DNA of 64,000 bases, taken from assembly GCF_020297365.1 (NCBI RefSeq), contig NZ_JAIXIG010000008.1, positions 62,001 to 126,000 on the forward strand, read 5' to 3'. Within the stretch, counting starts at the first letter, position 1; the number at the start of each line of letters is the position of its first letter. The position numbers and the translations under genes are program-made. The stretch comes from Curtobacterium oceanosedimentum (GTDB lineage: Bacteria; Actinomycetota; Actinomycetes; Actinomycetales; Microbacteriaceae). The notes under the pieces were generated by a model, which had not been told where the DNA came from, searched no databases, and saw nothing but the letters and a program-made list of their open reading frames with translations. This document shows positions 42,503 to 53,599 of the stretch, piece by piece.

Positions 42503-45340
42503 TCAGTCGCGCGGCTTCTCGACGAGCTCGGTGGTCTCGATTTCGTCACCGATCTGGATGTCGTTGAACTTGCCCAGACCGATACCGGCCTCGAAGTCCG
42601 TGCGGACCTCGGTGACGTCGTCCTTGAAGCGACGGAGCGACTCGATCGCCAGTCCGTCGGCGAGCACGACACCCTCACGGATGACACGCGCCTTGGCGTT
42701 GCGCGTGATCGTGCCGGAGCGGACGATGACACCCGCGATGTTGCCGAACTTCGAGGAGCGGAACACCTCGCGGATCTCGGCGACACCCGACTGGACCTCT
42801 TCGTACTCGGGCTTGAGCATGCCCTTGAGGGACTGCTCGATGTCCTCGAGTGCGTTGTAGATGACCGAGTAGAAGCGCACGTCGATGCCTTCGCGCGCCG
42901 CACGCTCGCGGGCCTTGACGTCCGGACGGACGTTGAAGCCGACCACGATGGCGTTGTCGATCGTGGCGAGGTCGATGTCCGACTCCGTGATCGCACCGAC
43001 ACCGCGGTGGAGGATGCGGAGCTGGACGCTGTCGTCGACCTCGATGTCCAGGAGCGACTGCTCGAGCGCCTCGACGGCACCGGAGACGTCACCCTTGATG
43101 ATGAGGTTGAGCGAGTCGACCTTGCCCTCTTCGAGTGCACGGGTGAAGTCCTCGAGCGAGATGCGCTTGCGGGCCTTGGCCAGCTGGGCGTTGCGCTCGG
43201 CGGCTTCACGCTTCTCGGCGATCTGGCGCGCGGTGCGGTCCTCTTCGGTGACGAGGAACGTGTCACCGGCGCGGGGCACCGAGGACAGACCCTGCACCTG
43301 GACCGGACGGCTCGGCGTCGCGGCCTTGACCGAGACACCGTTCTCGTCCGTCATCGCACGGACGCGGCCGTACGCCGTGCCCGCCACGATGGCGTCACCG
43401 ACGTGCAGCGTGCCGGACTGGATGAGGACGGTCGCCACCGCACCGCGGCCCTTGTCGAGCCGTGCTTCGATCGCGACGCCTCGGGCGTCCTTGTCGGGGT
43501 TCGCACGGAGGTCGAGCCCGGCGTCCGCGGTGAGCAGCACGGCGTCCAGGAGGTCCTGGATGCCGACGTTCTGCCGTGCGGACACGTCGACGAACATGAC
43601 GTCGCCGCCGTACTCCTCGGCCACCAGGTTGTACTCGGTGAGCTGCTGACGCACCTTCGCCGGGTTCGCACCCTCCTTGTCGATCTTGTTCACCGCGACC
43701 ACGATCGGCACACCGGCCGACTGCGCGTGGTTCAGTGCCTCGATCGTCTGGGGCATGATGCCGTCGTCCGCCGCGACCACGAGGATCGCGATGTCCGTGA
43801 CCTGGGCACCACGGGCACGCATGGCCGTGAAGGCCTCGTGACCCGGGGTGTCGATGAAGGTGATCGGGCGCTCGATGCCCTCGTGCTCGGTGACGATCTG
43901 GTACGCACCGATGTGCTGGGTGATGCCACCGGCCTCGCCCTCGACGACCTTCGAGTTCCGGATCGCGTCGAGCAGTCGGGTCTTACCGTGGTCGACGTGA
44001 CCCATGACGGTGACGACCGGGGGACGCTGCTGCAGGACGGAGTCGTCCTCGTCGGCGTACTCGGCGTCGATGTCGATGTCGAAGCCCTCGAGGAGCTCGC
44101 GGTCTTCGTCCTCCGGCGAGACGATCTGGATCTTGTAGCCCAGCTCGTCACCGAGGACCTCGAACGTGGCCTCGTCCAGCGACTCGGTCGCGGTCGCCAT
44201 CTCACCGAGGTGGAACAGCACCGTCACCAGGTTGCCGGGCATGGCGTCGATCTTGTCCGCGAAGTCCGAGATACTCGCACCACGACGGAGTCGGACGACC
44301 GTGTTGCCGTCGCCGCGAGGGACCTGCACACCGCCGAGCGACGGCGCCTGCCGCATCTCGTACTCGGCGCGCTTCGTCCGCTTCGACTTGCGGGCACGGC
44401 TCTTGCCGCCACCGCGACCGAACGCACCGGCGGTCCCACCACCGGGGCCACGACCACGGCCGCCGCCACCGGCGGGACGCGGGCCGCTGAACGCCGGACG
44501 CGGGAAGCCGCCACCGGCACCGCCGCCGGCACCCGGACGGGCACCGGGGCCACCACGGCCGCCACCCTGGCCCGGGCGCTGCCCGAAGCCGTTGGGACGG
44601 TTGCCCTGACCGGGACCACCCGGACGCGGAGCACCCGGACGGGGCGTGCCCGGACGCGGGGGCTGCGGACGCGGGATGCCGCCACCACCGGCTGCGCCGG
44701 CGGCAGGGCGCTGGCCCATGCCCTGGTTGGACGAGTAGGGGTTGTTGCCGGGACGCGGCGGACGCGAGCCCATGCCCTGGTTCGACGAGTACGGGTTGTT
44801 GCCCGGACGCGCGCCGGGCTTGGGGCCGCCCGGCTTCGGGCCGGCCGCGGGGGGCTTCGGGCTGCTGCCCGGCTTCACCGCGTCGGACTTCGGTGCCGCG
44901 TCGGTGGACGCGGCGGTCTGCTGCTCGGCGGCCTGCTTCTCGGCGCGGGCCTTCTGCGCAGCCTCGGCCTCGGCCTGTCGCTGGGCGACCGACTTCGGCG
45001 CGGCCGGGGTCGGCACGTCGGCAGCGGGTGCTGCAGGAGCCTCGGGCTCCGGGGTCGGAGCCGGACGGGCCGGACCCGGGCGGGGGCCGCCGGGCTTGGG
45101 GGCACTCGACTTCGGCGCGCTGGCCTTGGCCGGTGCGCTCGGCGCGGACGCCGAGGCGGCGGGCTTCGCGGCGGGGGCGCCGTCTGCCTGCAGGGCGGCA
45201 CGGAGCTTCCGAGCCACGGGGGGCTCGATGCTCGAGCTGGCACCCCGGACGAACTCGCCGAGCTCCTTGAGCTTCTCGAGTGCGGTCTTGCTGTCGACGC
45301 CGAGCTCGCTTGCGATCTCGTGTACGCGTGGTTTAGCCAC
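42503..45340 (-). CDS. infB: Translation initiation factor IF-2
   Basis: 945 aa. GTPase that places formyl-Met-tRNA on the 30S subunit. N-terminal domain ([20 protein letters not shown]), a long Pro/Gly/Ala linker (about 50-320) with two [11 protein letters not shown] repeats, then G1 GHVDHGKT (about 443-450), switch region [24 protein letters not shown], and two C-terminal domains. GTG 45340 has AAGGAG 4-5 nt upstream, partly inside a hairpin. Downstream of ylxR. Confidence 0.97.
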   Translation of the reverse strand: MAKPRVHEIASELGVDSKTALEKLKELGEFVRGASSSIEPPVARKLRAALQADGAPAAKPAASASAPSAPAKASAPKSSAPKPGGPRPGPARPAPTPEPEAPAAPAADVPTPAAPKSVAQRQAEAEAAQKARAEKQAAEQQTAASTDAAPKSDAVKPGSSPKPPAAGPKPGGPKPGARPGNNPYSSNQGMGSRPPRPGNNPYSSNQGMGQRPAAGAAGGGGIPRPQPPRPGTPRPGAPRPGGPGQGNRPNGFGQRPGQGGGRGGPGARPGAGGGAGGGFPRPAFSGPRPAGGGGRGRGPGGGTAGAFGRGGGKSRARKSKRTKRAEYEMRQAPSLGGVQVPRGDGNTVVRLRRGASISDFADKIDAMPGNLVTVLFHLGEMATATESLDEATFEVLGDELGYKIQIVSPEDEDRELLEGFDIDIDAEYADEDDSVLQQRPPVVTVMGHVDHGKTRLLDAIRNSKVVEGEAGGITQHIGAYQIVTEHEGIERPITFIDTPGHEAFTAMRARGAQVTDIAILVVAADDGIMPQTIEALNHAQSAGVPIVVAVNKIDKEGANPAKVRQQLTEYNLVAEEYGGDVMFVDVSARQNVGIQDLLDAVLLTADAGLDLRANPDKDARGVAIEARLDKGRGAVATVLIQSGTLHVGDAIVAGTAYGRVRAMTDENGVSVKAATPSRPVQVQGLSSVPRAGDTFLVTEEDRTARQIAEKREAAERNAQLAKARKRISLEDFTRALEEGKVDSLNLIIKGDVSGAVEALEQSLLDIEVDDSVQLRILHRGVGAITESDIDLATIDNAIVVGFNVRPDVKARERAAREGIDVRFYSVIYNALEDIEQSLKGMLKPEYEEVQSGVAEIREVFRSSKFGNIAGVIVRSGTITRNAKARVIREGVVLADGLAIESLRRFKDDVTEVRTDFEAGIGLGKFNDIQIGDEIETTELVEKPRD

Positions 45341-45346
45341 TGTTCT

Positions 45347-45372
45347 CCTTCACGGGTCCCACCCCGTGAAGG
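45347..45372 (-). promoter_or_regulatory. Leader hairpin overlapping the infB ribosome-binding site
   Basis: The transcript has CCTTCACGGG-GTGGGA-CCCGTGAAGG, a perfect 10-bp stem, immediately followed by AGAACA and the GTG start. The Shine-Dalgarno AAGGAG takes its first four bases from the 3' arm, so folding would hide it. Confidence 0.6.
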
Positions 45373-45414
45373 GGCAGGACTCAATGGATGACGGGTCTCA
45401 TTTCGAGCCGCTCA

Positions 45415-45726
45415 TCAGTTGTCCATAAGCCGTTCAGCCTGTTCTGTCATGTCCTGGCGCTCGGTCGTGGCCTCTGGGAGACCGGCGATGTGGTCGAGCA
45501 CCGCGGACGTGTCGGGATCGCGATCCAGCCGGAGTGCACGGCGGAAGGCCCTGCGCTTGACGGCCAGATCGTAGGCATCGACCGTCGGTGTGAGCCATGC
45601 TCCCCGGCCCGGCATGACTGCCTTCGGATCCGCCACGACGCGTCCGTCGCCCAGGGCGACGACTCGGAGGAGGGAGGATCGGGGTGCGCGACGACGACTG
45701 CCGATGCACGTTCTGACGGGGACCAC
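45415..45726 (-). CDS. ylxR: YlxR family RNA-binding protein (DUF448)
   Basis: 103 aa. RTCIGSRRRAPRSSLLRVVA and PGRGAWLTP are the YlxR signature, followed by basic residues (VKRRAFRRALRL). YlxR proteins bind nucleic acid and have been linked to RNase P and to transcription control in other species. GTG 45726 has AAGGAG 4 nt upstream. It lies between nusA and infB, the classical position. Confidence 0.93.
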   Translation of the reverse strand: MVPVRTCIGSRRRAPRSSLLRVVALGDGRVVADPKAVMPGRGAWLTPTVDAYDLAVKRRAFRRALRLDRDPDTSAVLDHIAGLPEATTERQDMTEQAERLMDN

Positions 45727-45793
45727 TGTACTCCTTGCCTCGGACGTCCGCGATCCGGCGCGCCCTCGCGGGGCACGCCGGAGGCGAAATCGC

Positions 45794-46789
45794 CTAGTCC
45801 TCGCCGTCCATGACGGAGTCGGGCTGGATGTCGATCCGCGCGCCGGTGAGCTTCGCGGCGAGGCGGGCGTTCTGCCCCTCCTTGCCGATCGCGAGCGACA
45901 GCTGGTAGTCCGGCACGAGTGCGCGGACGGCCTTCGTCGACGCGTCGAGCACGAAGGCGCTCGTCACCTTGGCGGGCGACAGCGCGCTCGCGACGAACGA
46001 CGCGAGGTCGGACGACCAGTCGACGATGTCGATCTTCTCGGCACCGAGCTCGTTCGTGACGGACCGGACACGTGCGCCGAGCTCGCCGATGCAGGCACCC
46101 TTCGCGTTCACACCGGGCTCGTTCGCCTTGACGGCGATCTTCGTGCGGTGCCCGGCCTCGCGGGCGAGCGAGGTGATCTCGACGACGCCGGACGCGATCT
46201 CGGGCACCTCGAGCGCGAACAGCTTGCGGACCAGGCCCGGGTGCGTGCGGGACACCGTGATCTGCGGGCCCTTGTTGCCGCGGGCGACGCTCGTCACGTA
46301 GACGCGGATGCGGGAGCCGTGCGTGTACGACTCCCCCGGCACCTGCTCCTCGGGGGGCAGGATCGCCTCGATCGTGCCGAGGTCGACGTGCACCATCTTC
46401 GGGTTCGGGCCCTGCTGGACCACACCCGCGACGATGTCGCCCTCCTTGCCGCGGAACTCGCCGAGGATCTTGTCGTCGCCGATGTCGCGCAGGCGCTGGT
46501 TGATGACCTGCTTCGCCGCGAAGGCCGCGATGCGCCCGAAGTCGCTCGGCTGGTCGACGGCTTCACCGATGACGGTGCCCTCGTCGTCGAGCTCGGGGAC
46601 GTAGACGCTGACCTCGCCGGACTTGCGGTCGAGCTCGACGCGCGACTGCGGGTGGGCCGGCTCGCCGTTCTCGTCGGCGTGCTTCTGGTACGCGGTCAGG
46701 ATGGCAGATTCGATGATCTGGACCAGTTCGTCGAACGGGATCTCCCGCTCGCGCTCCATGAGTCGCAGGACTGCGAGATCGATCTTCAC
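45794..46789 (-). CDS. nusA: Transcription termination/antitermination factor NusA
   Basis: 331 aa from GTG 46789, with GGAGG 8 nt upstream. N-terminal RNAP-binding domain (KIDLAVLRLMEREREIPFDE), S1 domain (GDIVAGVVQQGPNPKMVHVD), and two KH domains (GACIGELGARVRSVTNELGA, LSLAIGKEGQNARLAAKLTG). It lacks the C-terminal acidic repeats of E. coli NusA, as expected in actinobacteria. The gene rimP, usually just upstream, is absent; proS lies upstream instead. Confidence 0.96.
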   Translation of the reverse strand: MKIDLAVLRLMEREREIPFDELVQIIESAILTAYQKHADENGEPAHPQSRVELDRKSGEVSVYVPELDDEGTVIGEAVDQPSDFGRIAAFAAKQVINQRLRDIGDDKILGEFRGKEGDIVAGVVQQGPNPKMVHVDLGTIEAILPPEEQVPGESYTHGSRIRVYVTSVARGNKGPQITVSRTHPGLVRKLFALEVPEIASGVVEITSLAREAGHRTKIAVKANEPGVNAKGACIGELGARVRSVTNELGAEKIDIVDWSSDLASFVASALSPAKVTSAFVLDASTKAVRALVPDYQLSLAIGKEGQNARLAAKLTGARIDIQPDSVMDGED

Positions 46790-46853
46790 CGAGGTGCCTC
46801 CGTATTCAGCTGAGTCGCTCCTGCGGATGGAACCGTCGCAGAAGTCGGCCACA

Positions 46854-46859
46854 AGCGTA
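46854..46859 (-). promoter_or_regulatory. Probable -10 element of nusA-ylxR-infB
   Basis: TACGCT on the minus strand, about 65 nt before GTG 46789, in the gap between the proS terminator and nusA. No clear -35. Confidence 0.4.
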
Positions 46860-46925
46860 CCCCAGAACCACGAGACGGACGGGAGGCCCGTGGCCAGCTG
46901 GCACCCCTCCCTCGCAAGCTCGGTC

Positions 46926-46973
46926 GGCGCGCCCCGCGTGACGCTGGCGCGTCACCGCTGAGCGGGGCGCGCC
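46926..46973 (-). terminator. Terminator of proS
   Basis: Inverted repeat GGCGCGCCCCGC / GCGGGGCGCGCC (12 bp), continued inside by GTGACGC-TGGC-GCGTCAC, 20 nt after the proS stop. It isolates proS from nusA. Confidence 0.7.
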
Positions 46974-46992
46974 CGTCCGTCGAAGATCGCGT

Positions 46993-48747
46993 CTAGATCG
47001 CGCGGACCGCGTCGAGCAGCTCGGCGACCGGGACGTCGCGGCGGTCGCCCGTCGCGCGGTCCCAGAGCTCGACGACGCCGTCGGCGGCACCACGACCGGC
47101 GACGACGACGATCGGCATGCCGAGCAGTTCCGCGTCGCGGAGCTTCACGCCGGGCGAGACCTTCGGCCGGTCGTCGTAGACGACCTCGAAGCGCTCGCCC
47201 TCGAGCTGCGCGACGATGTCCGTCGCCAGGTCGTAGGCGACCGCGTCCTTGCCCGTGGCGACCACGTGCACGTCGAAGGGCGCGACGTTCTTCGGCCAGA
47301 CCAGGCCCTTCTCGTCGTTGTGCGCCTCGGCCAGGATCGCCAGGATGCGCGTCACGCCGATGCCGTACGACCCCATCGTGACGGTCGCGAGCTTGCCGTT
47401 CTCGTCCTGCACCTTGAGCCCGAGCGCCTCGGCGTACTTGCGGCCGAGCTGGAAGACGTGACCGATCTCCATGCCACGAGCGGTCTCGAGCGGGCCGGAG
47501 CCGTCGGGCGCCGGGTCACCGGCACGGACGTCCGAGACCTCGGCGACGCCGTCGGCGGTGAAGTCGCGGCCCATGACGAGGCCGGAGACGTGCACGCCGC
47601 GCTCGTTGGCGCCGGTGATCCAGCTCGTTCCGTCGACCACGCGGGGGTCGACGAAGTAGCGGATGCCCGAGGGGCTGTCGGCACCCAGGACCTGCGGGCC
47701 GATGTAGCCCTTCACGAAGACGCCGGGGTGCTTCTTGAAGTCGTCGTCGCCGGCGGCCTCGACCTCGGCCGGCGCGAACGCCACCTCGGCGCGCTTCAGG
47801 TCGACGTCGCGGTCACCCGGCAGCCCGACGACCACGACCTCGCGCGTGCCGTCGAGGTGGGTCAGGGCGAGGACGACGTTCTTCAGCGTGTCCGCCGCCG
47901 TCCAGGGGGCACCCTCGCGCGGGGCGGCCTGGTTCGCGTGGGCGACGAGGGTGTCGATCGTCGGGGTGTCCGACGCCGGCAGGGTGCTCGGCTCGGGGAG
48001 CCCCTCGACCGGACGGGCCTCGGGCACCGGGGTGACGTACGCCTCGACGTTGGCCGCGTAGCCGCCCGCGCTGCGCACGAAGGTGTCCTCGCCGACGCCG
48101 ATCGGGTGCAGGAACTCCTCGGACTTCGAGCCGCCCATCGCGCCGGCGTCCGCCTTCACGATCACGTACTCCAGGCCGAGGCGCGCGAAGATCTGCTCGT
48201 AGGCGTCGCGCATGATCTGGTAGCTGCGCTCGAGGCCCTCGTCGGTGAGGTCGAACGAGTACGCGTCCTTCATCGTGAACTCGCGGCCGCGCAGCAGACC
48301 GGCTCGCGGGCGTGCCTCGTCGCGGTACTTGTCCTGGATCTGGAACAGCGTGACCGGCAGGTCCTTGTACGAGCCGTACAGGTCCTTCACCAGGAGCGCG
48401 AACATCTCCTCGTGCGTGGGGGCGAGCAGGTAGTCGGAACCCTTGCGGTCCTGCAGCCGGAACATGCCGTCGCCGTACTCGGTCCAGCGGTTCGTCGCCT
48501 CGTAGGGCTCGCGGGGCAGCAGCGCGGGCAGCAGGACCTCCTGCGCACCCGCGGCGACCATCTCCTCGCGGATGATGCCCTCGATCTTGGCGCGCACCCG
48601 CAGGCCGAGCGGCAGCCACGCGAAGATCCCCGGGGACTGGCGACGGACGTACCCGGCGCGGACGAGCAGCTTGTGGCTCGTCACCTCGGCGTCGGAGGGG
48701 TCGTCGCGGAGCGTACGGAGGAACAGATGCGAAAGCCGAGTGACCAC
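46993..48747 (-). CDS. proS: Prolyl-tRNA synthetase (bacterial type with editing insert)
   Basis: 584 aa. Class II synthetase: motif 1 around [20 protein letters not shown], motif 2 [20 protein letters not shown], and motif 3 [20 protein letters not shown]. The editing (INS) domain lies between about 220 and 400. It charges tRNA-Pro. GTG 48747 is exactly 6 nt after -10 TAGGCT, pointing to a leaderless message. Confidence 0.97.
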   Translation of the reverse strand: MVTRLSHLFLRTLRDDPSDAEVTSHKLLVRAGYVRRQSPGIFAWLPLGLRVRAKIEGIIREEMVAAGAQEVLLPALLPREPYEATNRWTEYGDGMFRLQDRKGSDYLLAPTHEEMFALLVKDLYGSYKDLPVTLFQIQDKYRDEARPRAGLLRGREFTMKDAYSFDLTDEGLERSYQIMRDAYEQIFARLGLEYVIVKADAGAMGGSKSEEFLHPIGVGEDTFVRSAGGYAANVEAYVTPVPEARPVEGLPEPSTLPASDTPTIDTLVAHANQAAPREGAPWTAADTLKNVVLALTHLDGTREVVVVGLPGDRDVDLKRAEVAFAPAEVEAAGDDDFKKHPGVFVKGYIGPQVLGADSPSGIRYFVDPRVVDGTSWITGANERGVHVSGLVMGRDFTADGVAEVSDVRAGDPAPDGSGPLETARGMEIGHVFQLGRKYAEALGLKVQDENGKLATVTMGSYGIGVTRILAILAEAHNDEKGLVWPKNVAPFDVHVVATGKDAVAYDLATDIVAQLEGERFEVVYDDRPKVSPGVKLRDAELLGMPIVVVAGRGAADGVVELWDRATGDRRDVPVAELLDAVRAI

Positions 48748-48837
48748 GCGCCAAGCCTAGCGGCGGCGCGCGGGCGGCGCGGGTCGCGCCGTGCCCGCGG
48801 CTCCGTCGCCACCGTGACGACGGACGGGTGGTCGCGC

Positions 48838-49992
<1,155 letters not shown>

Positions 49993-50048
49993 GGGTGCAC
50001 TCTACGCGCTCGGTCTGACCTCGCCGGGTCCGGTCGCCGCGGGTCCGT

Positions 50049-50603
50049 TCAGACGTCGCCGACGGAGTCGACGACGGTGATGAGCGGCGCGTAGAGCCGC
50101 ATCACCGCGAGTGCCCGCTCGTGGTCCTCGTCGCTCGCGCCGGCGCACGCGTCGGCGACGACGGTCACGGTCGCGCCTGCGTCGGCCGCCGCGAGTGCGG
50201 TCGACAGCACGCAGCAGTCCGTGGACACGCCCGTCAGCACCAGGTGCGGGTGGTCCCCGACCACGGCCTGGAGGCCCGTCCCCCACTTGCCGAAGGTGGG
50301 CTCGGTCACGACGGGGTCGTCCCGGTCCGCGGCGGCCGACGCGAAGGGCTCGGTGAGGGCGTTCAGGGGGTCGGCGTCCGGGACGAGCGCGAAGGGCCAG
50401 TCCCGGTAGTACGGCACCCACGCCCCCTGCGGCTCGGACGGTGCGACGAAGCGGGTGAACACCGTGCGGGCGGTGAACCGCGGCAGCAGCCGTTCGATGC
50501 CGGCGCCGGCGTGGTCGTAGCGCGGGGCTGCCCACGGGCTCTCCCCCGTGAAGACCTGCTGCATGTCGACGACGACGAGCCAGGCGTCCGCGGGCACCGT
50601 CAT
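50049..50603 (-). CDS. Isochorismatase-family cysteine hydrolase
   Basis: 184 aa. The catalytic triad of the family is visible: Asp in WLVVVDMQQVF (about 13), Lys in TFGKWGTG (about 104), and Cys in TGVSTDCCVLSTALAAAD (about 130). The ATG overlaps the stop of the upstream NCS1 permease (ATGA), so the pair is coupled: the permease probably imports the amide substrate or its precursor. Nicotinamidase, ureidoacrylate or carbamoyl-sarcosine hydrolase are all possible; the sequence does not decide. Confidence 0.88.
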   Translation of the reverse strand: MTVPADAWLVVVDMQQVFTGESPWAAPRYDHAGAGIERLLPRFTARTVFTRFVAPSEPQGAWVPYYRDWPFALVPDADPLNALTEPFASAAADRDDPVVTEPTFGKWGTGLQAVVGDHPHLVLTGVSTDCCVLSTALAAADAGATVTVVADACAGASDEDHERALAVMRLYAPLITVVDSVGDV

Positions 50604-52042
50604 CGCAGGGACTCCTGGCGACGGACGGACCCCCGGGCGAGGACGAGCGTGCCGAGGAACCCGACGACCAGGGCCACGAGGACGCCGAGGTTGGCGTAGG
50701 CCCAGGGTCCCCCACGGCCACCGAGCCCGAGCGGTCCGAGCAGGTAGCCCTGCCAGCTCAGCCAGGCCGGTGACGCCAGGGTCACCAGGCCCCAGCCGAG
50801 CGCCGTGCCGACGGCGACCAGGGCGATCGCGCCCCACCGGACGTCGCCGTAGCGCCCGCGGCGGTCGTCGAGCTCGGCCTCGGCGTACGCCGTGCGGCGG
50901 AGCACGACGTCAGCCACGAAGACCCCGGCCCACGCCGCGATGGGCACGCCGAGCGTGATGAGGAACGCCTGGAACGGGATGATGAAGTTCTCGGCGAAGA
51001 ACGCGATGTAGACGGCGCCGGCGACCATGAACAGCCCGTCGACCCCGGCGGCGACCGGACGCGGGATCCGCACGCCGACGCTCAGCAGGGCGAGCCCGGA
51101 CGAGTAGATGTCCAGCACCGCGCCGCCGACGAGCCCGAGGATCGCGACGATCGCGAACGGCACCAGGAACCAGACCGGCAGGATCGAGGTCAGGGCGCCG
51201 ATCGGGTCGCCCTGGATCGCGGCGTTCAGGTCGGCCGACGACCCGGCGAGCAGGACGCCGAAGACCACCAGGACCGCCGGGGCGAGCGCGCCGCCGAACG
51301 TCGTCCACCCGACGACCCCACGGGTGGACGCCGCACGCGGCAGGTACCGCGAGTAGTCGGCGGCGGCGTTCACCCACCCGAGGCCGAAGCCGGTCATCAC
51401 GAGCACCAGGGCGCCGATGACCTGCTGGGCACTACCGGACGGCATCGCACCGACGACGGCGAGGTCGACGGACGGCGCCGCGAGCACGATGTAGACGACC
51501 GTGAGCACCGCCGTGATGACCGTGATCCACGTCTGCAGCCGCATGATGACGTCGAAGCCCGCGACGCCCGCGCCGACGACGAGCGCCGCGACGACGATCA
51601 GCGCGACGACCTTCGTCAGCACGCCGCCGTCCCAGCCGAGCTCGGTGAAGACCGTCGAGGTCGCCAGGACCGCCAGGGCCGCGAGCGAGGTCTCCCACCC
51701 GACGGTGAGCACCCAGCTCAGGAACGACGGCACCCGGTTCCCGCGCACGCCGAAGGCCGCGCGGCTGAGCACCATCGTGGGGGCCGAGCCGCGTTTGCCC
51801 GCGATCGCGACGATGCCGCACAGCAGGAACGAGAAGGCGACACCGACGACGGAGACGATGGTCGCCTGCCAGAACGAGATGCCGAACCCGATGACGAAGG
51901 ACCCGTAGGCGATGCCGAGGACGGAGATGTTCGCCGCGAACCACGGCCAGAACAGGCCACGCGGGGTGCCCTTCCGGTCCGACTCGGCGATGACGTCGAG
52001 GCCCTGCCGTTCGACGGCGCGGACTTCCGGAGCTGTGCTCAT
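50600..52042 (-). CDS. NCS1-family nucleobase/cytosine permease
   Basis: 480 aa with about 12 membrane helices. The NCS1 signature is present near the N-terminus (ESDRKGTPRGLFWPWFAANI) and in IVAIAGKRGSAPTMVLSRAA. It imports nucleobases, allantoin, hydantoin or related compounds with cation coupling. ATG 52042 is exactly 6 nt after -10 TACGCT, so the permease-hydrolase pair has its own leaderless promoter inside the rseP-ispG interval. Confidence 0.92.
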   Translation of the reverse strand: MSTAPEVRAVERQGLDVIAESDRKGTPRGLFWPWFAANISVLGIAYGSFVIGFGISFWQATIVSVVGVAFSFLLCGIVAIAGKRGSAPTMVLSRAAFGVRGNRVPSFLSWVLTVGWETSLAALAVLATSTVFTELGWDGGVLTKVVALIVVAALVVGAGVAGFDVIMRLQTWITVITAVLTVVYIVLAAPSVDLAVVGAMPSGSAQQVIGALVLVMTGFGLGWVNAAADYSRYLPRAASTRGVVGWTTFGGALAPAVLVVFGVLLAGSSADLNAAIQGDPIGALTSILPVWFLVPFAIVAILGLVGGAVLDIYSSGLALLSVGVRIPRPVAAGVDGLFMVAGAVYIAFFAENFIIPFQAFLITLGVPIAAWAGVFVADVVLRRTAYAEAELDDRRGRYGDVRWGAIALVAVGTALGWGLVTLASPAWLSWQGYLLGPLGLGGRGGPWAYANLGVLVALVVGFLGTLVLARGSVRRQESLR

Positions 52043-52076
52043 GGAGTGAGCGTAGTGCTCCGGCGGAGTCGCCCCG

Positions 52077-53411
52077 CTACCCGAACAGGTCCACCGGGCG
52101 CACGAGGTCGGCGTAGATGAGCAGGGCGCTCATGCCGGCCAGGAGCACCACGACGACCATCGTCAGCGGCATCGTCTTCGCCAGGTCGATGGGCCCCGGG
52201 TCGGCCTTGCCCACGAGCCGGAAGGCACGGCGCTTGATCGCCTCCCACAGGGCACCCGCGATGTGCCCGCCGTCGAGGGGCAGGAGCGGCACCATGTTGA
52301 GCACGAACAGGCCGATGTTGAGCGAGGCGAGGAGCCCGAGGATCGTGTAGGCCTTGTCCACCACGGGCACGCCGCTCATCGACGAGACCTCGCCGATGGC
52401 CCGACCGACGCCGACCACCGAGACGGGGCTGTCCTGCGACCGTTCCTGGGCACCGAACGCCGCGTTCCACACGGCCACCAGGCGCTGCGGCAGGTCGATG
52501 ATGAGGTGCGCCGACGCGGCGATCTGGGCGCCGGTCGCGGGCAGGACCTCGGCCGGCGACTGCCGCACCAGGGACTGCCCGATGCTGACGCCGACCACGC
52601 CGACCTGCTGCGTCTTCGTGGTGCCGTCGTCGCCCTCGACCGCCTTGCCCTCGGCGTCGGTGACGTCGCGGGTGGCCGTCGCCGGCGTGATCTCGAGCGT
52701 CTTCTCGGCCCCGTCGCGCTCCACCACGACCGTGACCTGCTCGCCCGCCGACCGCTGGAAGACCTGCGAGACCCGCGCGATGGTCGGGTCCTGCTCGCCG
52801 TTCACCGACAGTACGACGTCGCCGGACCGGATGCCGGCCTGCTTCGCCGGGGACTCCTCGTCGCCCGGGGCGCACTCGGTGGCCTGGCTGGTCGGCAGCA
52901 CGCAGTCGACGCTCGACGTGAAGGTCGTGGTCGGGGCACCGAACCCGCACAGCAGCACGCCGAACAGCACGATGCCGATCACCAGGTTCATGGCCGGACC
53001 GGCGACCATCACGATGATCCGCTTCCACGGGGTGAGCCGGTAGAAGGCCCGCGAGTCGTCGCCGCCCGAGTCCGCGATCTGCTCGGCGCTGGCCTGTCGG
53101 GCGTCCTGCACGAACGCCCCGTACATGCCGGTGTTCGTGATGGCGTTGGCACGACCAGAGGCACGCGGCTTGAGCATGCCGACCATCGAGATGTAGCCGC
53201 CGAGCAGGATCGGTCGGATGCCGTACTCGGTCTCACCCCGGCGGAACGACCAGATCGCCTTGCCGAAGCCCAGCGAGTACTGCGTCACCTTGACGTTGAA
53301 GAGCTTCGCGAAGGACAGGTGCCCCAGCTCGTGGAGTCCGATCGAGACCAGCAGGCCGATGATGAAGACGACCACGCCGAGGACGAAGAGCAGGACGGAT
53401 TCGACGGTCAC
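52077..53411 (-). CDS. rseP: RIP-type site-2 zinc metalloprotease (RseP family)
   Basis: 444 aa from GTG 53411. N-terminal helix with the zinc motif IGLHELGHLSFAKLF (HExxH at 27-31), a single PDZ domain (KQAGIRSGDVVLSVNGEQDP), and a C-terminal NMVPLLPLDGGHIAGALWEA supplying the third ligand. It cleaves membrane-embedded anti-sigma factors. GTG 53411 lies 6 nt after -10 TACCCT; an ATG 27 nt earlier has no ribosome-binding site. The 188-nt gap to dxr holds GC-rich hairpins (GGCGGG/CCCGCC) but no gene. Confidence 0.93.
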   Translation of the reverse strand: MTVESVLLFVLGVVVFIIGLLVSIGLHELGHLSFAKLFNVKVTQYSLGFGKAIWSFRRGETEYGIRPILLGGYISMVGMLKPRASGRANAITNTGMYGAFVQDARQASAEQIADSGGDDSRAFYRLTPWKRIIVMVAGPAMNLVIGIVLFGVLLCGFGAPTTTFTSSVDCVLPTSQATECAPGDEESPAKQAGIRSGDVVLSVNGEQDPTIARVSQVFQRSAGEQVTVVVERDGAEKTLEITPATATRDVTDAEGKAVEGDDGTTKTQQVGVVGVSIGQSLVRQSPAEVLPATGAQIAASAHLIIDLPQRLVAVWNAAFGAQERSQDSPVSVVGVGRAIGEVSSMSGVPVVDKAYTILGLLASLNIGLFVLNMVPLLPLDGGHIAGALWEAIKRRAFRLVGKADPGPIDLAKTMPLTMVVVVLLAGMSALLIYADLVRPVDLFG

Positions 53412-53599
53412 CGGGAAAGGGTACGGGACCGATCCCATGACGGAGCCGAGCGCCGTCTGGGAGGTGAGGCGGGCCTCTCCCCACCGGCACGGCCGTCCCG
53501 CCGCTGACGCGTCGCGCCGGAACCGGCGGTGTGGGCCCAGGCCTGTGCGTCACGGACGCGATCTGCCGACGCCGATGCGAACGGGAGGCGCGACTCGCG

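Noticed and set aside
41825..45391. Plus-strand open frame of about 1190 codons opposite rbfA and infB
   Set aside because: Antisense shadow of infB; composition follows the GC-rich third-position bias and no motif is present.
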